This document shows positions 54,662 through 64,000 of a DNA stretch of 64,000 nt, in pieces. The notes beneath the pieces were generated by a model. That model had not been told where the DNA came from. It saw only the letters and a list, made by a program, of their open reading frames with translations, and ran no database searches. The DNA comes from Candida dubliniensis CD36. Its lineage: Eukaryota; Ascomycota; Pichiomycetes; Serinales; Debaryomycetaceae. The stretch is taken from positions 1,302,001 to 1,366,000 of the forward strand of contig NC_012861.1 in the NCBI RefSeq assembly GCF_000026945.1, written 5' to 3'. A program made the translations under genes and the position numbers. The first letter of the stretch is position 1. The number at the start of each line of letters is the position of its first letter.

Positions 54662-54784
54662 ATGTCAACGATTCCTCGTATCAACGAATTCCAAGAATCA
54701 TTGCCAACATCAATTTTGTTGAGTCATGATCAATTTCAAGGTCAATTGATAAATTTTGATAACTCAATTACTAGCTTACATTAA
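54662..54784 (+). CDS. Possible 40-residue ORF of unknown function
   Basis: ATG at 54662 opens a 40-codon frame (MSTIPRINEFQESLPTSILL...) with unusually protein-like composition for this region: few homopolymers and balanced polar/hydrophobic residues. It could be a small protein or the leftover 5' end of a lost gene. No homologue recognised. Confidence 0.25.
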   Translation: MSTIPRINEFQESLPTSILLSHDQFQGQLINFDNSITSLH

Positions 54785-54920
54785 GTCAATTGTAGTTATA
54801 ATTTATGTATATTTATAAATATAAATACATAAACAAGATACATTCAAGAAGTATAACCAATTGCCAATTCTCAATTCTCAATTGCTAATACTCCAAATCA
54901 TTAAAATTATAGGAATTGAT

Positions 54921-55127
54921 TTATTTGGATTCTTCCTTTTTGGAGTCATCTTTCTTAGCACTATCACCTTTATGGTTTTCTTGATATTCAGAGTAAGCTT
55001 TCTTAGCTTTAGAAGCGAAATCACCACCATCTTTACTGGAGAAAGCAGCACCAGCATCTTTAAGATCTTCATTGGTGATCTTACCACTCTTGTATAAATC
55101 TTGACCTTGTTTAATAAAGTTATCCAT
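54921..55127 (-). CDS. Small hydrophilic, probably stress-induced protein
   Basis: The 68-residue protein MDNFIKQGQDLYKSGKITNE... continues with DLKDAGAAFSSKDGGDFASKAKKAYSEY and ends in a Lys/Asp/Ser/Glu tail (KKDDSKKEESK). It is highly charged, without Cys or Trp, and resembles the short fungal hydrophilin-type proteins opening MDxFIKxGQ. Function is unknown; composition suggests a disordered stress protein. Two STRE cores (AGGGG) lie 176-238 bases upstream. The opposite strand also has an ORF, but it lacks comparable features. Confidence 0.7.
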   Translation of the reverse strand: MDNFIKQGQDLYKSGKITNEDLKDAGAAFSSKDGGDFASKAKKAYSEYQENHKGDSAKKDDSKKEESK

Positions 55128-55872
55128 CGTTAATTAATATTGTGTAGTAGTATATAAAGAAGAAGAAGAAGGAGAAGAAAAAGAAAATAGAATAAAATAA
55201 ATTTGAATTGGTGGAGGAATCAATGGTCAATTTATAGTTTTCTTTTGAAAGACGGGGGTTCGGAATTGACCCAACATGAAATTGCGTCAAAACAACAACC
55301 AAAGGGGAAGCGTAATTCATCCATCCAAAAGCGGCGCCAATTTCAGATCTTACACCGAAAAGGGGCGCTTATTGTTACTATCACCACCACTACTAATATT
55401 CTCCAATTTAGTTAATTTTGTGACCGCTTTTAAATCACTCAGACTTCTGAAATTGCTGTGCTAACTGTGCTACTCAAAACAGATTACGCTTCACTTCACT
55501 CTTTCTATCGTCAACTAATTAACACAAACACTTCAGAACTTCTGCTTCTTCTCTTTTATAGATTTGTTTCCTTAATAAACTTTTGTGTTCTCACATAGCA
55601 CAATTATCAAGATCATTTTTCAACCTTCTTATTGTTCTATCAATTGGAACAATTACATCATTGCTATTATCCAAGTTCACACTACTTTATTTACCCGGAC
55701 ATTGCTTTTATCATCATCAAAATATAGATAAACCAAAAAAAAAAAAAACCCCATCTCTAAACCATTTCTTCATAAAAAAAAAAATCCATTTCTAAACACA
55801 TATTTACAAATCAAACTCTGTATAGTTTACACACACACAAACATTCTAACAATTATCTACTAACTACTTGTT
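55128..55872. other. Intergenic: small hydrophilic gene promoter and VAS1 3' flank
   Basis: About 745 bases; apart from the STRE cores no feature seen. Short plus ORFs are not supported. Confidence 0.5.
55303..55365 (-). promoter_or_regulatory. Two STRE cores (AGGGG) upstream of the small hydrophilic gene
   Basis: AGGGG at 55303-55307 and at 55361-55365. Clustered STREs mark general-stress promoters in yeasts (Msn2/4-type in S. cerevisiae). Confidence 0.4.
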
Positions 55873-58800
55873 TTAAAGTTTCAATTTTTCTAAAATGGCA
55901 ATAGTTTGTTCATAACCTTCAATTTCAGCAGTTTGTTTTTCTAATCTTTTATAAGCAGATTCTTTAGCTTCTGGTTTAGTCTTTTCTGTGAATTTACTAA
56001 TTGATTCATCAGTTTTCTTTTTCTGTTCTAAAACATTAGATAATTTCTTTTCAACTTTAGCAATTTCAGCATCTAAATCAATTTGTCCTTTAACTAATAC
56101 ATGAACAGTACAATCAGGTCCAATGGCTTGTAAAGCACAACCAGAAGGAACTTGATCTAAAGTTTTAACCACAGTGATTTTTTCCACACCTTTAATTAAA
56201 GAAACAATTGAATCTTGTTGTTCATTGGCAATTTTATAAATTTCATCATTATTAGTTTCAACATAAACTTGACCATTCTTTAAAATATTATATTGTGATA
56301 ATAATGATCTTGCTCCTTTCGTGATATCTAAAACCAAATTATAAGCTTCTAAAGATTTAATATCATCAAATTCAGATTGGAAAACTGGATATGGAGCTTT
56401 CATGATGGTTTTAAGATTGTTGATAATTTCTGGTTCACGTCTTGGTAATCTTTGCCACATTTCTTCGGTAATAAAAGGCATAAATGGATGAATTAATCTC
56501 AAGGCACCATCAATACAAGTATATAAAGTATCTTGAGCAGATTTCTTTTGGTCTGGTGTACCATCTTGAATTAAACTCTTGGAATTTTCAATGTAAACAT
56601 CACATAAATCATACCAGAAATTATAAATATGATTTGTTGCATCACCAAAATTACGTGCTTCTAATGATTCATTAGTTAATTTAGCAGCTTGAGATAATTT
56701 ATGTAAAATCCATTTTTCCACTAATGATTCTTTACCAGTTAATTCACTTGTAGTTGGTGGAATATAATCTTGACCTAATCTCCCCAATACAAATTTAGTG
56801 GCTTGATAAATCTTATTACAGAATTTACGATAACCTTCCACTCTTAAAATATCCAAATTAATATCTCTACCACCAGTACTATAAGCACAAAGAGCAAATC
56901 TAAGAGCATCAGTACCACATTCTGGAATACCATTAGGATAAGATAATTTTTGTCCCTCAGTGGCTTTTTTCAATTCTCTAGGGTCTAAATTACCGGTTAA
57001 TAATTTATCATGTAATCCTTGTAATGGAATACCATTAATAACATCTAATGGATCAACAACATTACCTAAAGATTTCGACATTTTACGACCTTGAGCATCT
57101 CTAACTAATGAATGACAAAAAACTTCTTTAAATGGAACTTTACCAGTTAATTTAATTGACATTAAAATCATTCTTGAAACCCAGAAAAATAAAATATCCC
57201 AACCAGTTTCTAACATTGACATTGGATTAAATAATTCCATATCTTTAGTTTCATTAGGCCAACCTAATGTAGAAATTGGCCATAATCCAGATGAAAACCA
57301 AGTATCTAAAACATCTTCATCTTGTTCTAAAATGAATTTTTTATTAGGGAATTTTGTTTGAGCTTTTTGGAAAGCTTCTTCTTCAGTTCTACCAGCAACC
57401 CAATAATTATTATCTAATTTATCATGAATTTCTTCATTTTCAATATTAACAAAATAAACTGGACATCTATGACCCCACCATAATTGACGAGAAATACACC
57501 AATCTTGAATATTTTCTAACCATTGGAAATATTCTGCTTCAGAAGTTTTTGGATTAATAACAATTTCTCCTCGTTTAACAACTTCAATAGCATCTTTAGC
57601 CATTTGTTTTTGATCAACATACCATTGTGGTTTTAATAATGGTTCAATAATATCACCTGATCTTGAACAAACTGGAATTGTCATTTCATTATCTTTTTGA
57701 TCAACAAATAATCCTTTTTGTTTTAATTGTTCAATAACTTTATATCTAGCATCAAATCTTTTCATTCCTTTCCAATTAGGTCCACAATTTTCATTTAATA
57801 ATCCATCATCAGTATAAATATTAATAAATTCTAAATTATTTCTTTTACCAGTATTATAATCATTTTGATCATGAGCTGGAGTGATTTTAACGGCACCAGT
57901 ACCAAATTCCATATCAACAGTTTCACCATCACAAATAATTGGTAATTTACGATCTAAAAATGGATGTTGAACAAATTTACCATGTAAATGAGTATATCTT
58001 GGATCTTTAGGATGAACAGCAACGGCAGTATCACCAAAAATGGTTTCTGGTCTAGTAGTAGCCACAGTTAATTTTTCATTAGTTTCACTATCAATCACAG
58101 GGTAAGAAAATGAAGTTAAAGTTCCAAATTCAATTTTAGAATCATAACCAGGAACAGATAATAAAGTTTTACCAGGGATAGTTTTATTATCAACTTCTAA
58201 ATTTGAAATGGCGGTATTTAATTTAACTGACCAATTAACTAATCTTGAAGCACGATAAATAGTTCCATCTTCATGCATTCTAACAAATGCTTCTGTAACG
58301 GCTTGAGATAAATCAGGATTTAAAGTGAATTTTTCTCTTGACCAATCATAAGAACTACCCAATTTTTTAAATTGATTTTTAATTCTTTGATGATATTCTT
58401 CTTTCCATTCCCAAACTTTTCCAATAAATTTTTCTCGACCATAATCATGTCTAGTTTTTTGTTCTTTAGACCAAATTTGTTTTTCAACAACTGATTGAGT
58501 AGCAATACCAGCATGATCAAATCCCGGGATAAATAAAGTAGTTTTACCTTGCATTCTATTCCATCTAATTAAAGTATCTTGAATACTAACAGTTAAAGCA
58601 TGTCCAATATGTAATGCACCAGTAACATTTGGTGGTGGACAAGGAATTGAAAAACATCCTTCTTTTTTAATTTCTCCATTAGCAGTTAATTCTGGTTCAA
58701 AAAATCCTTGAGTTTCCCACCATGCATACCATGAACTTTCAACATTTTTTGGATTATAAGCTTTAAATGATTCATCTTCTAATGAAACCAAAATTTTCTT

Positions 58801-59020
58801 ATTACCAGGAATTGTTTTATCAATAAATTCAGGAATAGTTTCCGGAGTTTTGACTTTTTTATTCTTTTTATCATCTTTTTGTTGATCCTTTTTAGGTTTA
58901 TTATTAGCTTCAGCTGCTTGTTTGGCCTTTTTAGCATTGAATTTTGCTAATTTTTCAGCTTTCTTTCTTTCCTTTTCTAATTCTTTAGCAGTTTTTTGTT
59001 TTGGTTGGCCTTCTTCAGCA

Positions 59021-59051
<31 letters not shown>

Positions 59052-59214
59052 GTTGTGTTGCAGCTGGTGGTGGATTAGTTGATGAGTCACTCATGTTATT
59101 TGTAATAATTGATGATGATAACTTTCTTATACAAAAATCAACTCTTCTTTTAAATAATAAGGATAATGATGGTGATATTAATCTTGATAAGAGTAGATTT
59201 CTACTATAAAGCAT
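55873..59214 (-). CDS. VAS1: Valyl-tRNA synthetase, mitochondrial and cytosolic forms
   Basis: The full frame is 1113 residues. Class I signatures are PPPNVTGALHIGHAL (HIGH near residue 201) and GRKMSKSLGNVVDP (KMSKS near 709). ValRS segments include DHAGIATQSVVEKQ, RQLWWGHRCPVYF, DEDVLDTWFSSGLWP and GWDILFFWVSRMI. The C-terminus has the valyl anticodon domain and a coiled-coil tail (DAEIAKVEKKLSNVL). The first 40 residues (MLYSRNLLLSRLISPSLSLL...) are Arg/Ser/Leu-rich without acids, like a mitochondrial presequence. A second ATG at residue 41 (59092-59094, MSDSSTNPPP) would make the cytosolic enzyme. Yeast VAS1 uses just this two-start arrangement. A poly-Ala (GCT/GCA) tract (residues ~57-64) and a Lys-rich tRNA-binding region follow. 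Confidence 0.96.
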
Positions 59215-59510
59215 ATAAATCTAAACCAAGAAAGAAGGAAAGAAAGAAAGAAATAAGAAAAAGATTTATAAAAGTTGGTTTGAAAGTTTTTCGTGAAAAA
59301 AATTTTTTTTTTTTTTTTTTGTCTTTAGCATTTATTGGTCTGTATGTGAGAGTGTGAGTGGTCTAACTTCTGGTGATGATTGCGAAAATCTATTTGACTC
59401 ATTTATTCATTCTAAACAAACCACATATGCAAAAGTTATCAACCTAATTATTTATATATTTCCTATTAATAAGAAATGTTTATATTCATTACTTCTTCTA
59501 CAAAGAAAGA
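59215..59510. other. VAS1 promoter / PRP31 3' flank
   Basis: Short intergenic with a GAAA repeat (59231-59251) and a T17 run (59304-59320). Confidence 0.5.
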
Positions 59511-59767
59511 TTATTTTTTATTGGTAAATCCATTCAACCATTTATTAGAATGAGTCAGTTTATCATCATCATCATTATTATTATTATTATTATTATTGGT
59601 TTTAGTAATTGCTGATGAAGTTCCAAGTGTGGTCTTTTCTGGTTTGAAAAACAATTCAAGATTAAATTCATCAAATGCTTTAATAGGATTAATTTCTTTC
59701 TTTTCATTTAATCGATTCATCATATTTTTCGATACATTAAGATTATTTTTAGTGGTGTTACTTTTAC

Positions 59768-59801
<34 letters not shown>

Positions 59802-61196
59802 GCCAGTGGGTAATTTTCTAATTCTTCCTGATGATATAGATATCCCATTACCACCAGATTTTATCATTCCTAAACCAATTTCTTCACCTAATCCATTTAT
59901 TATGGTATCTTCTTGTTTACCAAATTGTAATTTATTTTGAGCTTTTCTTAATTCTGACATTTCAAATTTAGCTCGTAATTTTTGATATTTTCTTCCAGCT
60001 CTCTTTTTAGATTTCATTTCAATTGGTTTTGGTAATGATTTATCAATTGTTTGTTGAGGTGGAGTTAATAATTTATTAATTTTAATTAAAATTTCTTGTT
60101 TATATTTCTCACCTAATTCACCTTTTGGATTAGATTTAGATAAATCAATTCTTGCTGCTAAAACAATTTTCCCACTAATTATTCTCATTACTGATCGAAT
60201 TATATCTATTGGGATATATTTTATCAATTCACTATGATATATATAACCTGTTTGTCTAACATTTTTACTATGAGAATTATGGTCCAAATTTTTTTTTTTA
60301 GTGGATAAATCTCTTACTCCCAAGGAAGCAATATTACATGAAGGAGTTAATGCTAATTGTTTTAATGATCCAGTAGCAATTAATAATTGTGAAGTTGTTA
60401 TTGGACCAACAATGGCAGATACATTAGGAGCAAATTTGGCTAATTTATCTGATATGAAATTGGATAATAATTGTAATAAATCATTCAATTGTTCAATTAT
60501 ATTAATGGCTAACAAAATTTTATTCATAATTTGATTTGATAGTAGGTTATTGGAATTATTATTTGATACTTGATGTAATGCTGCCATTATAATAACTAAT
60601 ACTTTTTCATTATTAATAATTAATTTCATTTGTGATTCATAAGATTTTATATTAGATAAATCTTGTTTAAAAATTTTAATTAATTTGATATAATCAATTT
60701 TATTAATAATTAATGATTGTAATTCTGGGAAAATTAAATTATATTTCAATTTAATTAATGTATGAAATCGATCAATTTCATTATTAATAATTGTTGATAA
60801 TTCATTAATTAATAAAATAAATTTATATTCTTGAGAATTATCATTAAAGTTGTTATTATTATTATTGGATAATGTTGATGCTATTAATTCTAAATAATCT
60901 AATTCTTGTTCATTAGAATATTGAATGATTTTTTGTTTTAATTGAGGAATTAATGGATAAATTTTTGATAATTTAATTAAATCATTATCATTTAAATTTT
61001 CAATATCTGGTTCAATTAAATCATTAATGATATTTGAAGAATTAGATTCAATTAATTGTTGTAATTGAATATTAAAATCAATAGAATTATCCACATCTTG
61101 TTGTTCGACTTGATTATTTGTCTCTTGTAATTCTTCTTGTTCATCATTAGAACTATCTAAATCATCTAATAAATCTTGTTCATAATCTGTTGACAT
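59511..61196 (-). CDS. PRP31: U4/U6.U5 tri-snRNP splicing factor Prp31
   Basis: The 561-residue protein has an acidic N-terminus (DLLDDLDSSNDEQEE) and a helical region. The NOP domain (~residues 255-375) contains APNVSAIVGPITTSQLLIATGSLKQLALTPSCNI, then TGYIYHSELIKYIPIDI and KIVLAARIDLSKSNPKGELGEKYKQEI. The C-terminal PRP31 region has MKSKKRAGRKYQKLRAKFEMSELRKAQNKLQFG. Asn homopolymers (~470-480, 538-546) and an Asp run lie near the end. Prp31 binds 15.5K and the U4 snRNA stem to hold the tri-snRNP together. Length is close to other Prp31 proteins (~494-500) plus the Asn runs. It is divergent from RRP46. Confidence 0.95.
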
Positions 61197-61228
61197 TGGA
61201 GGGATAATCTATAAACTTAGATAATGAT

Positions 61229-61256
61229 GGGGTTGGGTTGGGTTGGGTTGGGTTGG
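61229..61256 (+). repeat. GGGTT tandem repeat, G-quadruplex-type
   Basis: Five GGG tracts spaced by TT (61230-61252) and a trailing GG, 33 bases upstream of the PRP31 ATG and ~200 upstream of the RRP46 ATG. Perfect pentanucleotide array. Confidence 0.9.
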
Positions 61257-61451
61257 CGTTTATATCATTGCAATTAATCTTAGTACGATTCAAAGTTGCT
61301 TTTTTTTTTTTTTGTTTTCTTCTTTCTTTCTCAAACTCATCACCAAATTTTTTTTTCTTTCTTTCACCAACATCACATTATCAAAACTATAAAAGACTTT
61401 GTTCATTCATTCATTCATTCATTCACCACTAACAAAAAACCAACTTCCACA

Positions 61452-62282
61452 ATGCTTACGTCTTCTTCAATAGGATTAAGAACTTCAATAATAGATAATG
61501 CTGATGGATCAGCAGAATTATCAATCTACAACAACAATGACTCCAACAATAGCAATTCTACTTCTTCTTCTTCTACTACTACTACCGATGATAATAGTAT
61601 TATTAAATTAATTACATCAATTAATGGACCTATTGAACCTAAACAACGACAAGAATTACCTAATCGAGCCAGTTTAGAAATCAATATTTATCCATCAATA
61701 GGATTATCAACAACAAAAGAAAAATTATTAGAAAATAAATTACGATCAATATTACAAAATAATATCATTATAAATTATAAATATCCTCGTCAATTAATTC
61801 AAATATCAATTCAATTTTTAATATCAAATAATAATAGTAATGGTGGTAGTAATAGTAGTAATGGGATGATGACAAATTTATTTGATTTAAATGCATTAAT
61901 TAATTGTTGTTATTTTGCTTTAATTGATGCTAATATTGCTATGAATTATTCATTTGTTAGTATAATTATAATTATTGATCATCAAGGAAATTTAATTATT
62001 CCATTTGAAAAAAATGAATATGAATATGAATATGAATATAAATTTAAATATGATTTACAAGATTATGATTCGATTCATTTATGTTGTTATTCAATTATAC
62101 AAAATAAAGTTGATAAATTATTATTATTAGAAAGTCAAGGAAATTTTAATGAATCACAATTATTTAATGTATTAGATAAAAGTATTAATCAAGTGGAAAA
62201 ATTTCATAATAATATTCATCGTCAATTTATTAATGATAAAATTAATAATGATTATATTTGGAAACAAGAAAGAGAAGAATAA
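61452..62282 (+). CDS. RRP46: Exosome core subunit Rrp46 (RNase PH-like)
   Basis: The protein has 276 residues from the ATG at 61452 (MLTSSSIGLRTSIIDNADGSAE). The upstream extension to 61296 is Phe/His-rich leader translation and is rejected. RNase PH-fold markers are ITSINGPIEPKQRQELPNRASLEINIYP, TKEKLLENKLRSIL, KYPRQLIQISIQFLI and LNALINCCYFALIDANIAMNY. Rrp46 is a catalytically inactive ring subunit of the nuclear and cytoplasmic exosome. Asn/Ser-rich inserts make it slightly longer than yeast Rrp46 (223). It shares its promoter region with PRP31. Confidence 0.93.
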   Translation: MLTSSSIGLRTSIIDNADGSAELSIYNNNDSNNSNSTSSSSTTTTDDNSIIKLITSINGPIEPKQRQELPNRASLEINIYPSIGLSTTKEKLLENKLRSILQNNIIINYKYPRQLIQISIQFLISNNNSNGGSNSSNGMMTNLFDLNALINCCYFALIDANIAMNYSFVSIIIIIDHQGNLIIPFEKNEYEYEYEYKFKYDLQDYDSIHLCCYSIIQNKVDKLLLLESQGNFNESQLFNVLDKSINQVEKFHNNIHRQFINDKINNDYIWKQEREE

Positions 62283-62752
62283 ATGAAGAAAGGGGAAAAG
62301 GGGGAAAAGGGGGGGGGAGGAGTAATTGATTAAAATGTTTGGTTGTTGCTTGAAATGAGATGGTTCATGTTCATGTTCAGGTCCATGTTCATGTTCATAT
62401 TCAGTTATTGAATTACTGGTAAAGTCATTGTTTATTGATTACTAAGATTCAATTGGATTTCAAAAATGTACTTTAATTACAATATCATTTATGTGTCTAA
62501 CCTTTTTTTCCATCTTTTGATACTCTCAGACCATAAACATATGATATAAATGAACCATTCCCCCCCCCCCCAAAAAAAAAGGGGGTAAATTTAAATATTT
62601 AAATATTTACATATTTACATATATATATATATAACTAAGCTAAACAAATCTCTTTTATTGTTTTTTTTTAAAAAAAAAGTTTTACAAATCTTATAACAAA
62701 CTATAATACCTAACTAATCAACTCCTCCCTCCCCAAAGATACTTTTTTTTTT
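62283..62752. other. Convergent 3' flanks of RRP46 and DBF2
   Basis: G-rich tract (62289-62320), a TTCATG repeat (62366-62400), a C12A9G5 homopolymer block (62559-62585), and an ATTT palindromic AT stretch (62588-62632). No gene seen. Confidence 0.55.
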
Positions 62753-64000
62753 TTAATATAATGTAGCTAATGGATTTAATCTACTTGATCGAGAATTTCC
62801 ATTTTCTACCATATTTAATAAATTTATTTCACCATTATTATTATTATAATTATTATTATTATTATTATTATTATTGTTAGCATATCGATTAGTATTACCA
62901 TTAGTAAATTTATTATTGGGATTTGATTTATGTTTAAAAGTAAATCCAATAAAATTATCATTAAATTTTGATCCATTAAATCGTTTACCAAATTTGGTAT
63001 TAATAGTGGTAATACCTTCATTATTATTATTTGATTTTTCTAATAATTGTTCATTTTGTTCTTGTCGAGCAAATACATCTTTATATTTCATCATCATTTC
63101 ATCATCTTCAAAATCATCAAAATATCCTGCATCTTCTTCATTATCCAATTGAGGAGTAAATGGAGGAGTTTTCAATCGTAAATTATTCCAATCTTTAATA
63201 TCATTAAAATAATTTTGTTGTTGAACTTGTTTAAAATTTTGTAATCGATTATTTGGTGATGCAATTAATTTAATAATTAAATTCCAAGTACGATCACTGA
63301 AAACATATCTACCATCTTTAGTTTGTGGTCTTCTTAAACAAGTTTTCCAATGTTTTAAATTATAATAAGTTTCATCTTGTTTTGAACCAGAAAATGGTGG
63401 ATATCCACATAATGCTTCAAATAACATACAACCTAATGACCAATAATCAATAGTATAATTATAATTTTTCCCTTCTAAAACTTCTAATGCCATATAATCG
63501 GGTGATCCAACTATAGAATTAGCAGTAGTATTATTAGAATTTTGTTGTTGTTGTTGACTTTGTTTGAAAATTTTTTGACGTTCATAAATTAAACTTGAAG
63601 GTACTTGATAACCATTATCATTTGAATTTGAATTTGAATTTGGTTCATTAAAATCATTTAAATTTTGTAAATTTTGTAATTTAATTTTCATTGATTCAAT
63701 TCTATCATTACAAACAGTACCAGCAGCTAAACCAAAATCAGTTAATTTTATATGACCTTTTGAATCAATTAAAAAATTTTCTGGTTTTAAATCACGATGA
63801 GTAAAACCTAATTCATGTAATGAATTAACGGCAGCAAACATTTCACTAATATAAAATCTTGCATGAGGGGGAATTAAATAACCAGTATTATTTAATAAAG
63901 TTCTAAAATCACCACCAGGAACAAATTCCATTGCAAGGAAAACTTTTTCATGATCTTGGAAAGCATATAATAATTTAACTAACCAATCACTTCTAGTATT
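62753..64000 (-). CDS. DBF2: NDR/LATS-family kinase Dbf2 (5' end beyond window)
   Basis: The frame is open to base 64000, so 415 C-terminal residues are visible, starting NTRSDWLVKLLYAFQDHEKV. Kinase landmarks are MEFVPGGDFRTLLNNTG, THRDLKPENFLID, KLTDFGLAAGT, an Asn/Ser/Gln-rich activation-segment insert (NDR kinases carry an insert here), SIVGSPDYMALEVLEG, TIDYWSLGCMLFEALCGYPPFSG and an AGC C-tail PPFTPQLDNEEDAGYFDDFEDDE. The end is Asn-rich. Dbf2 acts with Mob1 in the mitotic exit network, controlling cytokinesis and septum formation. The N-lobe with the glycine loop and catalytic Lys lies right of the window. Orthology to Dbf2 over Cbk1 follows the YIPP/VPGGDFRTLL and PDYMALEVLEG patterns. 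Confidence 0.93.
   Translation of the reverse strand, partial: NTRSDWLVKLLYAFQDHEKVFLAMEFVPGGDFRTLLNNTGYLIPPHARFYISEMFAAVNSLHELGFTHRDLKPENFLIDSKGHIKLTDFGLAAGTVCNDRIESMKIKLQNLQNLNDFNEPNSNSNSNDNGYQVPSSLIYERQKIFKQSQQQQQNSNNTTANSIVGSPDYMALEVLEGKNYNYTIDYWSLGCMLFEALCGYPPFSGSKQDETYYNLKHWKTCLRRPQTKDGRYVFSDRTWNLIIKLIASPNNRLQNFKQVQQQNYFNDIKDWNNLRLKTPPFTPQLDNEEDAGYFDDFEDDEMMMKYKDVFARQEQNEQLLEKSNNNNEGITTINTKFGKRFNGSKFNDNFIGFTFKHKSNPNNKFTNGNTNRYANNNNNNNNNNYNNNNGEINLLNMVENGNSRSSRLNPLATLY

Noticed and set aside
1..64000. CRISPR arrays, bacterial operons, phage or riboswitches
   Set aside because: The repeats are microsatellites without spacers, and introns, low-complexity proteins and gene content are those of a yeast nuclear genome.

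Overview
The window looks like nuclear DNA of a CTG-clade yeast of the Candida albicans / C. dubliniensis group. It is AT-rich. Genes are mostly intronless with long Q, N and T homopolymer tracts. The two introns that can be called have GTATGT donors and TACTAAC branch sites. Gene content and order (an Efg1-like APSES factor, IMH3, RTS1, the RTA3-RTA2 pair, TRM10, PNG1, GIT1) match what I recall of the C. albicans locus. Several residues in the IMP dehydrogenase differ from my memory of the C. albicans protein, so a close relative is possible; I cannot settle the species by eye.

Layout. 1-5.8 kb: 3' part of EFH1 (+), then HPPD, MAK16 and a calponin-homology protein, all (-). 6-12 kb: IMH3 (two exons, -) and RTS1 (-). 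13.4-15.1 kb: tandem Mpv17/SYM1 paralogues (-). 15.9-16.7 kb: decayed GRE2-like reductase. 18-21.8 kb: tandem RTA1-family membrane proteins RTA3 and RTA2 (+). 22-26.4 kb: TRM10, PNG1, an intron-containing tRNA-Ile(AAU) and an unrecognised acidic protein with a probable short first exon (all +). 26.5-32.7 kb: TPC1 (-), a probable Cdt1 (+) and the P5A ATPase SPF1 (-). 34.4-37.4 kb: a secreted PIR-like Cys protein (+) and GIT1 (-). Then 5.9 kb of microsatellite-rich non-coding DNA precedes the SRPK-type kinase SKY1 (43.3-46.4 kb, +).

46.9-51 kb is a graveyard. It holds a Ty1/copia integrase fragment and an F-box-like gene relic (-) split by a 2171-bp Mutator-like DNA transposon. That element has 31-bp perfect terminal inverted repeats, an exact 9-bp target duplication, a FAR1/WRKY-GCM1-type zinc domain, and no visible DDE core. 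Removing the element plus one duplication copy restores the host reading frame across the junction. This is the most notable structure in the window.

52-64 kb: COG8 (+), a small hydrophilic stress-type protein (-), VAS1 with a mitochondrial and a cytosolic start (-), PRP31 (-) divergent from RRP46 (+) across a G-quadruplex-type repeat, and the 3' part of the NDR kinase DBF2 (-), which runs off the right edge.

The genes are unrelated housekeeping and regulatory loci rather than a cluster. Local functional links are the two tandem duplicate pairs, the divergent TPC1/Cdt1-like promoter with two MCB boxes, and the divergent PRP31/RRP46 RNA-processing pair.
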